Shown one piece after another: positions 24,173 to 36,000 of a stretch of DNA of 64,000 nucleotides. Position 1 is the stretch's first letter; every line of letters begins with the position of its first letter. Position numbers and translations under genes: made by a program. The notes below the pieces were generated by a model. It worked only from the letters and a program-made list of their open reading frames with translations, did not search any database and was not told the origin of the DNA. Source of the stretch: Bifidobacterium moraviense (GTDB lineage: Bacteria > Actinomycetota > Actinomycetes > Actinomycetales > Bifidobacteriaceae); the NCBI RefSeq assembly GCF_012932365.1, contig NZ_JAAIIH010000002.1:102308-166307 (forward strand), read 5' to 3'.

Positions 24173-26782
24173 TCAGGCGAACTGCTGGTTGTAGGCGCGC
24201 ACCTTGAGGGTGCGGTGCGAGCTGGCGACGTTCTCGATGACGAGGCGGCGCAGCGCGCGGTCGGCGTCCTCGTGCGCGGCAAGCCACTCGTCGCCGAGCC
24301 TGGTCAGCGTGGCCGGGTCCGCGTAGATCGGGTACAGGCCGTTGAGCAGCGCCTCGGCCATGTGGTACGTACGGTTCGCCCACACCCAGTCGATGGTCTC
24401 GAAGTAGGTGGCGGCGTACGGCTCGGCCAGATCGGGGCGCGGCGTGGCGGCGAATCCGCGGGCCACGGCCTCCAGCTGGCTGTTGGTCAGGCTCTCGTCG
24501 TGCAGCGCGGCATCCCACGCCCACGCCTTGGCGTCGGCGTTGGCGAGCGCGGCGCGGGCGCCGAGCGCGAACTCGCGGTTCTCGGTGGTCTCCTTGCGCT
24601 TGAGCTCGTCGGCGATGCCGTCGGCGTCGATGTTGTTCGTGTTGGCCAGCGCCGAGACGATGGTCCAGCGCATGTTGTTGTCGATCTCCAGGCCCTTGAA
24701 GCGCACGAAGTCGTCGAGCAGACCTTCGGCGTGGTGGGCGAAGGTCTCGTCCTCCTCGGTGCCGTAGCCCAGGTAGGCGGTCACGAGCTGGAACTGCTGG
24801 TCGGAGCCGGGCTCGGCCTGGGCGGCCAGCTCCCAGAGCTTCGTCGCCACGGTGGCGAGCGTCACGTCGCGGCGCGACGGCGCCACGTAGTGGTGGGCGG
24901 CGGTGCTCATGCAGGCGAGCGCGTAGCGGAACGTGGTGGACTCGGTCTCGTGGGCCAGCAGGGCGAGCGTCATGGCCACGAAGCGCTCGGCGGGGAATTC
25001 GCCGTCGCGGGTCATGTCCCAGAAGCCCAGCCAGATCACGGCGCGGGCGAGCGCGTCGTCCACGCGCTGCAGGTTGCGGGCGGCGAACTCCTCGCTGTCC
25101 TCGTCGAAGCGGATCTTCGTGTAGGTCAGGTCGTCGTCGTTGATGAGCAGCAGCGCCGGACGCTGCTTGCCCACGGCTTCGGGCACGTCGGTGATCTCGC
25201 CGTCCACGTCGAGCTCGATGCGGTCGGTGCGCGTCACCGTGCCGTCCTCGCCGGGGTTGTAGAAGCCGAGTGCCAGACGGTGCGGGCGCAGCACGGCGTG
25301 CTCGGCCGGCGCGCTCTGGCGCAGCTTGAGCGAGGTGATCACGCCGTCGTCGTCCACGTCGATCTCGGGGGCGATGGTGTTGATGCCGGATTCCTCCAGC
25401 CACTTCGCGCTCCAGGCCTTGAGGTCGCGGCCGGACGTCTCCTCCAGCTCGGCGAGCAGGTCGGCGAGCGTGGCGTTGGAGTACGCGTGCTTGGTGAGGT
25501 AGTGGTTGATGCCTTCGAAGAACTTGTCGCGGCCCACGTAGGCGACGAGCTGCTTGAGCACGGACGCGCCCTTGGCGTAGGTGATGCCGTCGAAGTTGAC
25601 GTACGTGTCGTTGAGGTCGTTGATGGGCGCCACGATCGGGTGCGTGGTGGGCAGCTGGTCCTGCCTCAGGGCCCAGCTCTTCTCGCCGGAGCAGAAGGTG
25701 GCCCACGCGTCGTGCCATTCGGTGGCTTCGGCGGTGGCGAGCGTGGAGGTGAACTCGGCGAAGGACTCGTTGAGCCACAGGTCGTTCCACCACTTCATGG
25801 TCACGTAGTCGCCGAACCACATGTGGGCGAGCTCGTGCAGCACGGTGACGACGCGGCGCTCGGCGAGCGCGTCGGTCACCTTGGATTCGAACACGTAGGA
25901 GTCGCGGATGGTGACCATGCCGATGTTCTCCATGGCGCCCGCATTGTATTCCGGCACGTAGATCTGGTCGTACTTGGCGTACGGGTACGGCACGCCCCAC
26001 GTCTTGGCGTAGAACGCGAAGCCCTTCTTGGTGATGTCGAACAGGTAGTCGACGTCCTTGGCGAACGCCTCGGCGAGCGACTGGCGGCAGTACTGGGCCA
26101 TGGGCACGGTGCGGCCGTCCTCGTTGGCGTATTCGGTGTGCCATTCGGCGTACGGGCCGGCGCAGATGGCGGTCAGGTAGGAGCTCATCGTCGGCGTGGT
26201 CTCGAACGTCCAGCGCACGGCGGTCTCCGGCGCGTGGTCGCCCAGCGTGCCTTCGGCGGTGACGGCGTCCAGGTCCTCCTTGGAGGCGACCGGCATGTTG
26301 GAGGTGACGATCCAGCTCTTGGCGGCGGTCACGGCGAAGTCGAACGTGGCCTTGAGGTCGGGCTGGTCGAACACGGCGTACACGCGGCGGGCGTCCGGCA
26401 CCTCGAACTGGGAGTAGAGGTAGACGTTGCCGTCGGACGGGTCGACGCTGCGGTGCAGGCCTTCGCCGGTGTTGGAGTAGCGGCACAGGGCGGTCACGAC
26501 GACCTCGTTGCGCTCCCTGAGTCCGGCGAGCTCGATGCGGTTGTCACGGTAGACGGCGGACGGGTCGAGCGTCTCGCCGTTGAGCGTCACGGCGGTCACC
26601 TCGTCGGCGATGAGGTCGAGGAAGGTGGCGGAGCCGGCGACGGCGTCGAAGACGATGGTGGCGGTGGAGCCGAAGGTCTTCGGACCGGCGGTGAGGTCGA
26701 GCGCGACGGCGTAGTGGATGTTGCCGGTGACGACGGCCTTGCGCTCCTCGGCCTCGACGCGGGTCAGGTTCGATCCTGGCAT
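24173..26782 (-). CDS. pepN: Aminopeptidase N (M1 zinc metallopeptidase)
   Basis: 869 residues, normal for actinobacterial PepN. The exopeptidase motif is GAMENIG, and the zinc site is HELAHMWFGDYVTMKWW followed by the third ligand in NESFAEF (HExxH-x18-E). The N-terminal beta domain (residues about 1-200) and the helical C-terminal ERAP1-like domain are both complete. It trims neutral and basic N-terminal residues from peptides in the cytosol. The ATG at 26782 (MPGSNLTRVE) has AAAGGA 6 bases upstream; the frame continues to 26848 without support. Rnj lies upstream on the same strand, separated by a terminator. Confidence 0.96.
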   Translation of the reverse strand: MPGSNLTRVEAEERKAVVTGNIHYAVALDLTAGPKTFGSTATIVFDAVAGSATFLDLIADEVTAVTLNGETLDPSAVYRDNRIELAGLRERNEVVVTALCRYSNTGEGLHRSVDPSDGNVYLYSQFEVPDARRVYAVFDQPDLKATFDFAVTAAKSWIVTSNMPVASKEDLDAVTAEGTLGDHAPETAVRWTFETTPTMSSYLTAICAGPYAEWHTEYANEDGRTVPMAQYCRQSLAEAFAKDVDYLFDITKKGFAFYAKTWGVPYPYAKYDQIYVPEYNAGAMENIGMVTIRDSYVFESKVTDALAERRVVTVLHELAHMWFGDYVTMKWWNDLWLNESFAEFTSTLATAEATEWHDAWATFCSGEKSWALRQDQLPTTHPIVAPINDLNDTYVNFDGITYAKGASVLKQLVAYVGRDKFFEGINHYLTKHAYSNATLADLLAELEETSGRDLKAWSAKWLEESGINTIAPEIDVDDDGVITSLKLRQSAPAEHAVLRPHRLALGFYNPGEDGTVTRTDRIELDVDGEITDVPEAVGKQRPALLLINDDDLTYTKIRFDEDSEEFAARNLQRVDDALARAVIWLGFWDMTRDGEFPAERFVAMTLALLAHETESTTFRYALACMSTAAHHYVAPSRRDVTLATVATKLWELAAQAEPGSDQQFQLVTAYLGYGTEEDETFAHHAEGLLDDFVRFKGLEIDNNMRWTIVSALANTNNIDADGIADELKRKETTENREFALGARAALANADAKAWAWDAALHDESLTNSQLEAVARGFAATPRPDLAEPYAATYFETIDWVWANRTYHMAEALLNGLYPIYADPATLTRLGDEWLAAHEDADRALRRLVIENVASSHRTLKVRAYNQQFA

Positions 26783-26853
26783 GGTGTTCCTTTCATGGTT
26801 CGTGTTCGGGTTCGCGCCCGCCCGGGGTTCCGGGGGCGCGCATGGCATAGAGA

Positions 26854-26896
26854 CGGCAATCGCCTACGGTCCCTTGGGGCGCGTAGGCGATTGCCG
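26854..26896 (-). terminator. Terminator of rnj
   Basis: CGGCAATCGCCTACG pairs perfectly with CGTAGGCGATTGCCG around a 13-base loop, starting 6 bp after the rnj stop codon. Confidence 0.75.
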
Positions 26897-26902
26897 GTTC
26901 GT

Positions 26903-28702
26903 TCACTGGTTGACGGGCTTGGCGTCCACGTCGGAGGCGATGTCCGCCACGACCGGCACGATCATCGGCTTGCGGCGCAGCTTGCGCGCCACCCAGCTGC
27001 CGAGCGTGCGGCGCATCACCTGCTGCAGACGGTGCGTGTCCTTGGTGCCGTGGACCATCGCGTCCTCGAGCGCGGAGACGATCTGCGTGCGCACCTGCTC
27101 GAACTCGCTGGCGTCCTCCGCCACGGCGTTGAGGAAGATCTTCGGGCCGGACACCACTTCGCTGGTCTCCGTGTCGACCACCACGAAGCTGGAGACGAAG
27201 CCCTCGGAGCCGAGGATGCGGCGCTTCTCCAGTTCCTCGTCCGTCAGCTCGCCCACCGAGTCGCCGTCCACGTACACGTAGCCGCACGGCACGGAGCCGA
27301 CGACGGCGGCGCGGCCGTGGTAGAGGTCCACCACGTCGCCGTCCTGCGCGAGCACCACGTTCTGCGGGTCCACGCCGGTCTTCACGGCGATCAGGCCGTT
27401 GGCCACGAGGTGGCGGTTCTCGCCGTGGATCGGCATCGCACACTTGGGCTTGACGATGTTGTACATGTACAGCAGCTCGCCCTCGTTGCAGTGGCCGGAG
27501 ACGTGCACGGCGGCGTTGTCGCGGTTGACGACGCGCGCGCCGAGCTGCACGAGCTTGTTGATGACCTTGTACACCTCGTGCTCGTTGCCGGGGATCAGGG
27601 AGCTGGCCAGGATCACCGTGTCGAACTCGTTGATCTGGATGTCCGGGTGGATGCCGTCGGCGATGCGTCCGAGCGCGGCCATCGGCTCGCCCTGGGAGCC
27701 GGTGCACATGTAGACGAGCTTGTCGTCCTGGATGTCGCGCGCCTGCTTGAGGTCCACGACCGTGCCCTCCGGGATGTGCAGGTAGCCGAGGTCCGCGGCG
27801 ATGCCCATGTTGCGCACCATGGAGCGGCCCACGAACACGACTTTGCGGCCGTACTTGTGCGCGGTGTCCACGACCTGCTGCACGCGGTGCACGTGCGAGG
27901 AGAAGCTCGCGACGATGATCTTGCGCGTCGCTTCGGCGAAGGCGTGGTCGAGCGCCGGGCCGATGGACGTCTCCGGCTTGACGAAGCCGGGCACCTCGGC
28001 GTTGGTGGAGTCCATCATGAGCAGGTCGATGCCCTGCTCGCCGAGCTTGCCGAACTCCACCAGATCGGTGATCTTGTGGTCCAGCGGCAGCTGGTCGAGC
28101 TTGATGTCGCCGGTGTCGATGATCGAGCCGGCCGGGGTCTTCACGCGCACGGCGAGGGCGTCCGGGATGGAGTGGGTGACGGTGACGAACTCGAGGTCGA
28201 ACGGACCCACCTTGAGGCGGTCGCGGCCCTGCACCTCCACCTTGGTGGGGGTCTGGCGGTGCTCCTTGCACTTGGCGTCCACGAAGGCGAGCGTGAGCTT
28301 GGAACCGATGAGCGGGATGTCCTCGCGCAGCTTGAGCAGGTACGGCACGCCGCCGATGTGGTCCTCGTGGCCGTGGGTGAGCACAAGCGCCTCGACCTTG
28401 TCGAGACGGTCCTTGATGTAGCTGAAATCGGGCAGGATCAGATCGACGCCCGGCTGCTCCTCCTCGGGGAACAGCACGCCGCAGTCGATGAGCAGCAGGT
28501 GACCGTTGTACTCGATCACGTTCATGTTGCGGCCGATCTCGCCCAGACCGCCGAGCGGCACGATGCGCATCGAGCCCTTGCGGTACTTGGGCGGGGCCAC
28601 CAGCACGGCGTCCTGCTGCGGACTGGTGGCCTGCTGGGCGGCGGGCTTCCTGGATCGGGTGTTGCTTCGCTTGGTGTTCTTGGTGTTGTTTCTTCTTACC
28701 AT
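26903..28702 (-). CDS. rnj: Ribonuclease J
   Basis: 599 residues. A basic, disordered N-terminal tail of about 45 residues precedes a metallo-beta-lactamase/beta-CASP core. Core motifs are LTHGHEDHIGG (about 108), the Asp of VKTPAGSIIDTGDIK, and the beta-CASP segments SFSSHVHRVQQ, TGSQGEPMAA and SGHCNEGE. The C-terminal domain is present. RNase J is a 5'-3' exo- and endoribonuclease for rRNA and mRNA processing. It follows dapA by 55 bp, the dapA-rnj order common in actinobacteria. No strong ribosome site precedes the ATG, consistent with coupling to dapA. Confidence 0.95.
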   Translation of the reverse strand: MVRRNNTKNTKRSNTRSRKPAAQQATSPQQDAVLVAPPKYRKGSMRIVPLGGLGEIGRNMNVIEYNGHLLLIDCGVLFPEEEQPGVDLILPDFSYIKDRLDKVEALVLTHGHEDHIGGVPYLLKLREDIPLIGSKLTLAFVDAKCKEHRQTPTKVEVQGRDRLKVGPFDLEFVTVTHSIPDALAVRVKTPAGSIIDTGDIKLDQLPLDHKITDLVEFGKLGEQGIDLLMMDSTNAEVPGFVKPETSIGPALDHAFAEATRKIIVASFSSHVHRVQQVVDTAHKYGRKVVFVGRSMVRNMGIAADLGYLHIPEGTVVDLKQARDIQDDKLVYMCTGSQGEPMAALGRIADGIHPDIQINEFDTVILASSLIPGNEHEVYKVINKLVQLGARVVNRDNAAVHVSGHCNEGELLYMYNIVKPKCAMPIHGENRHLVANGLIAVKTGVDPQNVVLAQDGDVVDLYHGRAAVVGSVPCGYVYVDGDSVGELTDEELEKRRILGSEGFVSSFVVVDTETSEVVSGPKIFLNAVAEDASEFEQVRTQIVSALEDAMVHGTKDTHRLQQVMRRTLGSWVARKLRRKPMIVPVVADIASDVDAKPVNQ

Positions 28703-28757
28703 TCTTTGTTTGGGTTTCTGTTTCCTTTGCCCCCGCCTGACGCGTGGGGCGACGATG

Positions 28758-29663
28758 TCACAGCAGACCTGCGGCGCGCATGCCCTCCTCGGCCTTGTCG
28801 AGCTGCGTGGCGTTGGGACCGACGTTCGGCAGGCGCATCGCGGTGCTGGGGATGGTGCCCTTGATCCTGCACGCGGCCTTGGCCATGACGGCCTGATAGC
28901 CGTCGCCGTTGAGGGCGTGCACCAGCGGGGCGAGCTGGTTGGCGAGCTTGCGGGCGGTGGCGATGTCGCCGGAGTCGAATGCCTCGACCAGCCGGCGCAT
29001 CGGGGATGCCGCCACGTGCGCGATGACGGAGATGATGCCCACCGCGCCGATGGACAGGAACGGCAGGAACAGGCCGTCGTCGCCGGAGTACCATGCCAGT
29101 CCGGTGCGCTGCTGCTTCTCCACGGCCGCGGCGAGGTCGCCGGTGGCGTCCTTGACGGCCTTGACGTGCTCGAGCTCGGCGAGGCGGTCGTACGTCTCCA
29201 CGGCCACCTTCAGGCCGGTGCGGCCCGGCACGTCGTAGACGATGATCGGCTTCTCGGCCACCTCGTCGACGGCCTTGTAGTGGCCGACGATGCCGTCCTG
29301 ACTGGGGCGCGAGTAGTACGGCATGACCACGAGCACCGCGTCAGCGCCCGCCTCCTGCGTCTGCTCGACCATGCGCACGGTGTGCGCGGTGTCGTTGGAT
29401 CCGGCGCCGGAGATCACCGGCACGTCCACGACTTCCTTGACCGCGCGCACCAGATCCACCTTCTCGTCCATGTGGGTGGTGGGCGATTCGCCGGTGGTGC
29501 CGTTGACCACCAGGCCGTCCGCGCCGTCGGCCACCAGGGCCTTGGCAAGGTTCTGCGCGGCCTCGAAGTCGACCGAACCGTCGGACTTCATCGGGGTCAC
29601 CATAGCGGGCAGAATGCGGCCGAACGGGGCCGGGTCCAGAAGATGCATGTCACCGTCACTCAT
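28758..29663 (-). CDS. dapA: 4-hydroxy-tetrahydrodipicolinate synthase
   Basis: 301 residues. It contains VNGTTGESPTT (pyruvate-binding Thr pair), the YDVPGRTG loop with the conserved Tyr and Arg, and the Schiff-base lysine in VKAVKDATGDL (about 170). It condenses pyruvate with aspartate semialdehyde in lysine/diaminopimelate synthesis. The ATG at 29663 (MSDGDMHLL) is preferred over a GTG three codons earlier; neither has a strong site. rnj is downstream, and the next pathway enzyme gene, dapB, lies 2 kb away on the opposite strand. Confidence 0.94.
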   Translation of the reverse strand: MSDGDMHLLDPAPFGRILPAMVTPMKSDGSVDFEAAQNLAKALVADGADGLVVNGTTGESPTTHMDEKVDLVRAVKEVVDVPVISGAGSNDTAHTVRMVEQTQEAGADAVLVVMPYYSRPSQDGIVGHYKAVDEVAEKPIIVYDVPGRTGLKVAVETYDRLAELEHVKAVKDATGDLAAAVEKQQRTGLAWYSGDDGLFLPFLSIGAVGIISVIAHVAASPMRRLVEAFDSGDIATARKLANQLAPLVHALNGDGYQAVMAKAACRIKGTIPSTAMRLPNVGPNATQLDKAEEGMRAAGLL

Positions 29664-29723
29664 AAGGTTCACCGTACTTCGCGGGCGGGACGCGGCGCGG
29701 GTCCGCCGCGGCCCCGGTCCGCA

Positions 29724-30488
29724 TCATGGCTCGTCGCTCCCCGACGGCGCGCGCAGCACGGCGAGCAGCGGCCCCGCCTCCTGCCCGGCCAGCACGCGCA
29801 GCGCGTCTTCGGCGCCCAGCGCGAAGGTCACGCTCAGCGAGGGCGAGACGCCCGAGCCGGAGCCGGACAGCAGCCCGGATCCCGCGAGGCCGGACGCCCC
29901 GGTCTCCGCGGCCGCGGCCGGCGCGGTCATCGTGAGCGCGTCCCGGGCCAGCACGCAGGCCCCGGAGGCGGAGCGGGCCGTCGCGTCCGCGTCAACGTCC
30001 GCACCGCCATCCGCCGGCGCGGCGTCCGACGGTGCGGCGTCCACCGCCTCGCACCCCACCGAGGAGACGAGATCGACCCGGTCCCCGGGCGTCAGGCGCT
30101 CGGGCACGCTGGCGAGCCGCACCTCGATGGTGGTGCTGCCCGACTCGGGCACAGGGGCCGCGGACAGCATCGCGGGATACAGCGGCTGCCCGCGCGCGAT
30201 CGGCGCCAGCGCGATCATGCCGCGCACGTCCTCGACGCGCGCCGCCGCCGATTGCGTCACCGGGGAGACCGGTACCTCGGCCACCGCGAGCGAATCCCCG
30301 TCCAGGCGGGCGCCGCGCGCGATGTCCGCGGCGGCCACGACCACGGTCTGCCGCCGCACCAGCGCGTCCACGACGCCCAGCGCGCACAGCACCGCCAGCG
30401 CCGCGCAGCATGCGGCGATCCAGCGTCTGGCCGCGACGTCGAGACGGCGCCTGGCGAGCGACGACAGGCGCGAAGCGTGGTTCCTCAT
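29724..30488 (-). CDS. SAF-domain membrane-anchored protein
   Basis: 254 residues. A basic N-terminus is followed by one transmembrane helix (WIAACCAALAVLCALGVVDA, about 22-41), then an SAF domain (VVVAAADIARGARLDGDSLA...). The rest is Ala/Ser/Gly-rich with a second SAF/RcpC-like core (RLTPGDRVDLVSSV). SAF domains occur in pilus-assembly CpaB/RcpC and flagellar P-ring chaperones. The orphan actinobacterial form sits beside fmdB and 5-FCL as here, with unknown function. The ATG is at 30488 (MRNHASRL). The orientation implies an extracytoplasmic SAF domain. Confidence 0.75.
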   Translation of the reverse strand: MRNHASRLSSLARRRLDVAARRWIAACCAALAVLCALGVVDALVRRQTVVVAAADIARGARLDGDSLAVAEVPVSPVTQSAAARVEDVRGMIALAPIARGQPLYPAMLSAAPVPESGSTTIEVRLASVPERLTPGDRVDLVSSVGCEAVDAAPSDAAPADGGADVDADATARSASGACVLARDALTMTAPAAAAETGASGLAGSGLLSGSGSGVSPSLSVTFALGAEDALRVLAGQEAGPLLAVLRAPSGSDEP

Positions 30489-30572
30489 GCCCCGATCCTG
30501 CACGCCGCCCGCGCGCGGAACAAATCGGTGCACGCCTGTGGTCGAATGTGGACGAGCCCTGCCGCGGCAACG

Positions 30573-30596
30573 AAAAGAGGCCCCGTGCGGGGCCTC
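30573..30596 (-). terminator. Terminator downstream of fmdB
   Basis: GAGGCCCC-GTGC-GGGGCCTC with TTTT on the minus strand right after the stem, 34 bp past the fmdB stop. Confidence 0.85.
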
Positions 30597-30629
30597 AGGA
30601 CGCTGGATGTACGCTACCGGCGAACGGAC

Positions 30630-32592
<1,963 letters not shown>

Positions 32593-32639
32593 CCGAGGTC
32601 TCTGCCCCGATCTTTCCATCGGCCCGTTCGGGCCTGAAA

Positions 32640-32693
32640 CGACCGCGCCCCGGCGAACGTGCATGAACGTGCATGTTCGCCGGGGCGCGGTCG
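32640..32693. terminator. Strong convergent terminator after dapB
   Basis: A 19-bp perfect stem (CGACCGCGCCCCGGCGAAC and complement at 32675-32693) with a 16-base loop that itself holds GTGCATGAAC repeated. It lies between dapB and the end of the FHA operon. Confidence 0.8.
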
Positions 32694-32737
32694 TATGCTC
32701 GCCTCGCGCGCGGACGGACGCGTGCGGTGCGTGCCGT

Positions 32738-33013
32738 CTACTCCCGTTCGCTGAAGACGCCCCAGTGCGGCGGCAGCTCTCCCAGGATACGGCGGTCGTC
32801 GTCCGCGTCGCGCTGCGCGCGCGTGCGCTCGTCGGACGGCTCGGTCTTCACACCGTCGGCGTCGAACCACTCCGTGCCCTTGCGCACCACGCGCCGGTGC
32901 GGCCTGCGGGACCTGCGCGGCGTCTGCGGAGCGCCGGCGCCGGCATCGCCCGTTCCGTTCGGCGCGGCCGGCTCATTCGTCCCGGTCGTTCCGTTCGCCA
33001 CGTCCCCGCTCAT
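32738..33013 (-). CDS. Small basic/acidic-tailed unknown protein, third gene of the FHA operon
   Basis: 91 residues. A Gly/Ala/Asn/Thr-rich N-terminus is followed by a strongly basic PRRSRRPHRRVVRKG patch (about 32-46), then WFDADGVKTEPSDERTRAQ and a C-terminal GELPPHWGVFSERE. It has no membrane segment or cysteine. It starts in an ATGA overlap with the stop of the pseudo-helicase gene, so it is translationally coupled. The closing W-G-V-F motif after an acidic/basic linker looks like a tethering or docking tail, but the function is unknown. Confidence 0.75.
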   Translation of the reverse strand: MSGDVANGTTGTNEPAAPNGTGDAGAGAPQTPRRSRRPHRRVVRKGTEWFDADGVKTEPSDERTRAQRDADDDRRILGELPPHWGVFSERE

Positions 33014-36000
33014 CGGCGCTCCCCGTAGAGGTCCGCGAGGTGCGAGACCACGCGGTCCACCTCCTTGTCCGGGTTGACGAACGCGCCCACGGACCACACG
33101 GTCATCACGGACCAGCCCAGCATCTGCAGGTCCTCCTGGATGATGCGGTGGCGTTCGCGCGTGGACTGCACGCCCATGAAGTTCGCATCGTCGGTGAGCA
33201 CGGCCAGCGCGTACGGCTTGCCCGGCACGCCCGCCACCAGCGGGATGCGGCGGCCGTCGGCGTAGCCGTAGTCCACCGCCACGTCGATGCCGCGCGCGCG
33301 GATGCGGTCGGCCAGATCCGCCAGCAGCACGTTGCGGCCGGCCAGATCGTGCGACTTCGGACGCACCGACTCGCCGCCCTGGTCCTCGGCCCACACCAGC
33401 AGCTCGCGCATGAGCTTGGGGCCGGGCTGATGCAGACGGTCCTCCTCCAGATCCTCGGAGCCGAAGCCGGAGACGATGTCCACGTTGCGCCCCGCCAGAG
33501 CGAGCGCGTCGAGCAGCATGCCCGCGCCGCCGTCGCCCTCGAGATCGCCGAACTGCTGCAGCAGACGCCCGTGCGAGGTCTTGGCGAAGCCCAGCGAGAT
33601 GATCACGTCCGTGGACTGCGCGCCCGCGATCTCGTCCAGCCCGATGATGCGCACGTGGCGCAGGAACTTGCCGAACGCCTCGTCCTTGGCGGCGCACGCC
33701 TTGAGCTCGGCGCCCAGACGCGTGCGGTGCGTGCCGGAGAGCGTCACGACGGTGAGCAGATACGACGCCGGCACGATGGTGAACCCGGCGGCGCGGTTGC
33801 GCAGAATCTCCACCACGGCGTCGATCTCGCGCTGGTTCGACTCCACGAGCCCCGAAGAGAGCACCGGCACGCCCACGCCGTCCACGCGCGTGTACGACAC
33901 GGCGCCGCGCATGGCCTCGGTGGCGATGTCGGAGCCCACCGACCCGTAGCCGTGGTCCTCGAGGAACTCGGCCATGGCCGGGGAGCGACGCGACGCGCGT
34001 CCCCGGACGGACACGTGCGGCAGCAGCGCGGCCAACAGGCGGATCGAATCGGAGGTGACGGTCTCGTCGTGCGCGAGGACCACCACCTGGCGCACGCGCC
34101 TGAGCACCGAGAGCAGCTCGATGGGCGGGATGTGCGCGGCCGCGTCGAGGATGGCGATGTCCGCGATCTGCTCGGGCGCCGTGAGCGCGGCCAGCGTGGC
34201 CGGCGTGGCCACGAGGATCGGCTTGGCGAGGCGCATGATGGTGGGATAGTCGTGCACCAAACGGCTCAGGTTCGCCTTGCCCTCCGACGCCAGCAGCGTG
34301 TGCAGCTGGTTGGCCTCCTGCGTGCGGGAGAACAGCAGCTCGGAGAGCCGGCGCGTGGACTCCTGCCGCACCATCGCGCCGATCGAGCGCACGTGCTCGG
34401 TGTCCACCTGGTTGAAGCGGTCGGCCGCGTTGGACAGCGCCGACCCGTCCTGGTTGGAGATGATCGCGGAGGAGTGCACGATGTCGTCGAACACCGTGGT
34501 CCACCACGCCAGCCGCAGCTCGTTGCCCACGGCTTCCTCCCCCACCTGACGGTTCTTGAGGTCGGTCACCAGGTCGCCGAGGCCCGCCGCGAGCAGGTCG
34601 CGCTCGAGCGTGGCGCGCTCGGGCAGCGTGTCCAGCGCGGTGTGGTCGGAGAACAGGGCGCGCAGGCGTGTCTCCACGTCGTTGAACGGCGTGGTCTGCA
34701 GGTTGCCTCCGGCGGGCGTGGTGGCCAGCACGGTGTCCAGCGCGGTGAGGTCCTCGGACAGCGACGCCTGCACGTCGATGATCTGGTCCAGCTTGGGCGG
34801 CAGCACCGGCCATCCGCCGGCGGGCACGAACGTGCGCCACTGCTTCGCCTGCTTGGCCACCACGGTCAGCGCCTCGTGCAGGTCCTCCACCTGCGCGCCC
34901 GGACGCAGCAGCTCCTTGGCCTCCTTGACGTGGCGGCGACGCTCCCAGAAGCCCATCGAGCCTCCGGACGCCTTGCGCTGCTCCTTGGACTGCGTGGCCT
35001 CGATCATGGCCTGGATGTCGCGCTCGAAGATGCCCGGCTGGAACACGTCGAGCACGCGGCGCAGGTTCTTGAGCACGATCACCTGACGTCCCCAGTCCTG
35101 TGCGGTCACCGGGACCGGGAAGCCGCACGACTGCACGGTGGACGCCACCTGCTCGCGCACCGCGGGCAGCGTGCGCTCCAGCAGGCGCGTCACGCGCTGG
35201 TAGGCGTCCACGGCCTCGTTCTCGCCGTAGATGGAGGCGCCGAACCACGCGGTGTCCGCCGGGGTGATGGTGAACTCGCCCAGACGCGCCGCGCGGGCCA
35301 GCTTGGCGCCCCACTCGTCGAGCGAATCCTTGATGGCGTGCGCCGCGGCGGGCTTGAGGCGTACGCGGGTGGCCGGGTGGGTGGAGAGCATCGAGATGTT
35401 CGCGAGGTTCTGGATCGTCTCGTACGCGGAGAAGCCCCAGTTCTTGTTGGCGCCGTGCAGGTCGCCCAGATAGCGGGTGAGACGCGAGCGCACGCCCACG
35501 AGCTCGTCGGCCAGCTGCTCGAAGTGCGCGGTCGCGGTGCCGGGCTGGAAGCTTACGGCGCCGATGAGCTGACGGTCCACGGCCTTGTTGGACTCGGGGT
35601 CGGTCACGTCCAGGACCAGCGAACCCATCTCGCTGGCGCGGATCTCCTGCATGAAGCGGCGCTTGGCCTCCATCACGCACGGCACGTAGAGCACGCTGCG
35701 TCCGTCCATCACGCAGCGCGAGGCGATGGCCGCCGACTGCACGGCGGTGTCGCGGTTGGCCGGCTCGTCCAGGAACAGCGAGCGACCGGACGCCGCGAGC
35801 CCCGCCGCATAGCGCACGGTGTTGTCCACGTCGCCGATCTCGTACTCGCCGTGCGGGTCGCCGTCGAACGGGCTGAACGCGGGGATGGCGGCGTCGCGCA
35901 GCGATGCGGCGGCCTGCTCGTCGCCGGCCACGGCGTCCAGCAGCGTGTTGCCGGTGGGACCGTCCTGCAGCTGGTCGAGGATGGTCAGGCTCTCCCCCAG

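Noticed and set aside
24035..28864. A 1609-codon open frame on the plus strand across pepN and rnj
   Set aside because: It is antisense to two clearly conserved genes; its translation is Val/Gly/Arg/Glu/His-rich as expected from the complement of high-GC codons, and it has no ribosome site.
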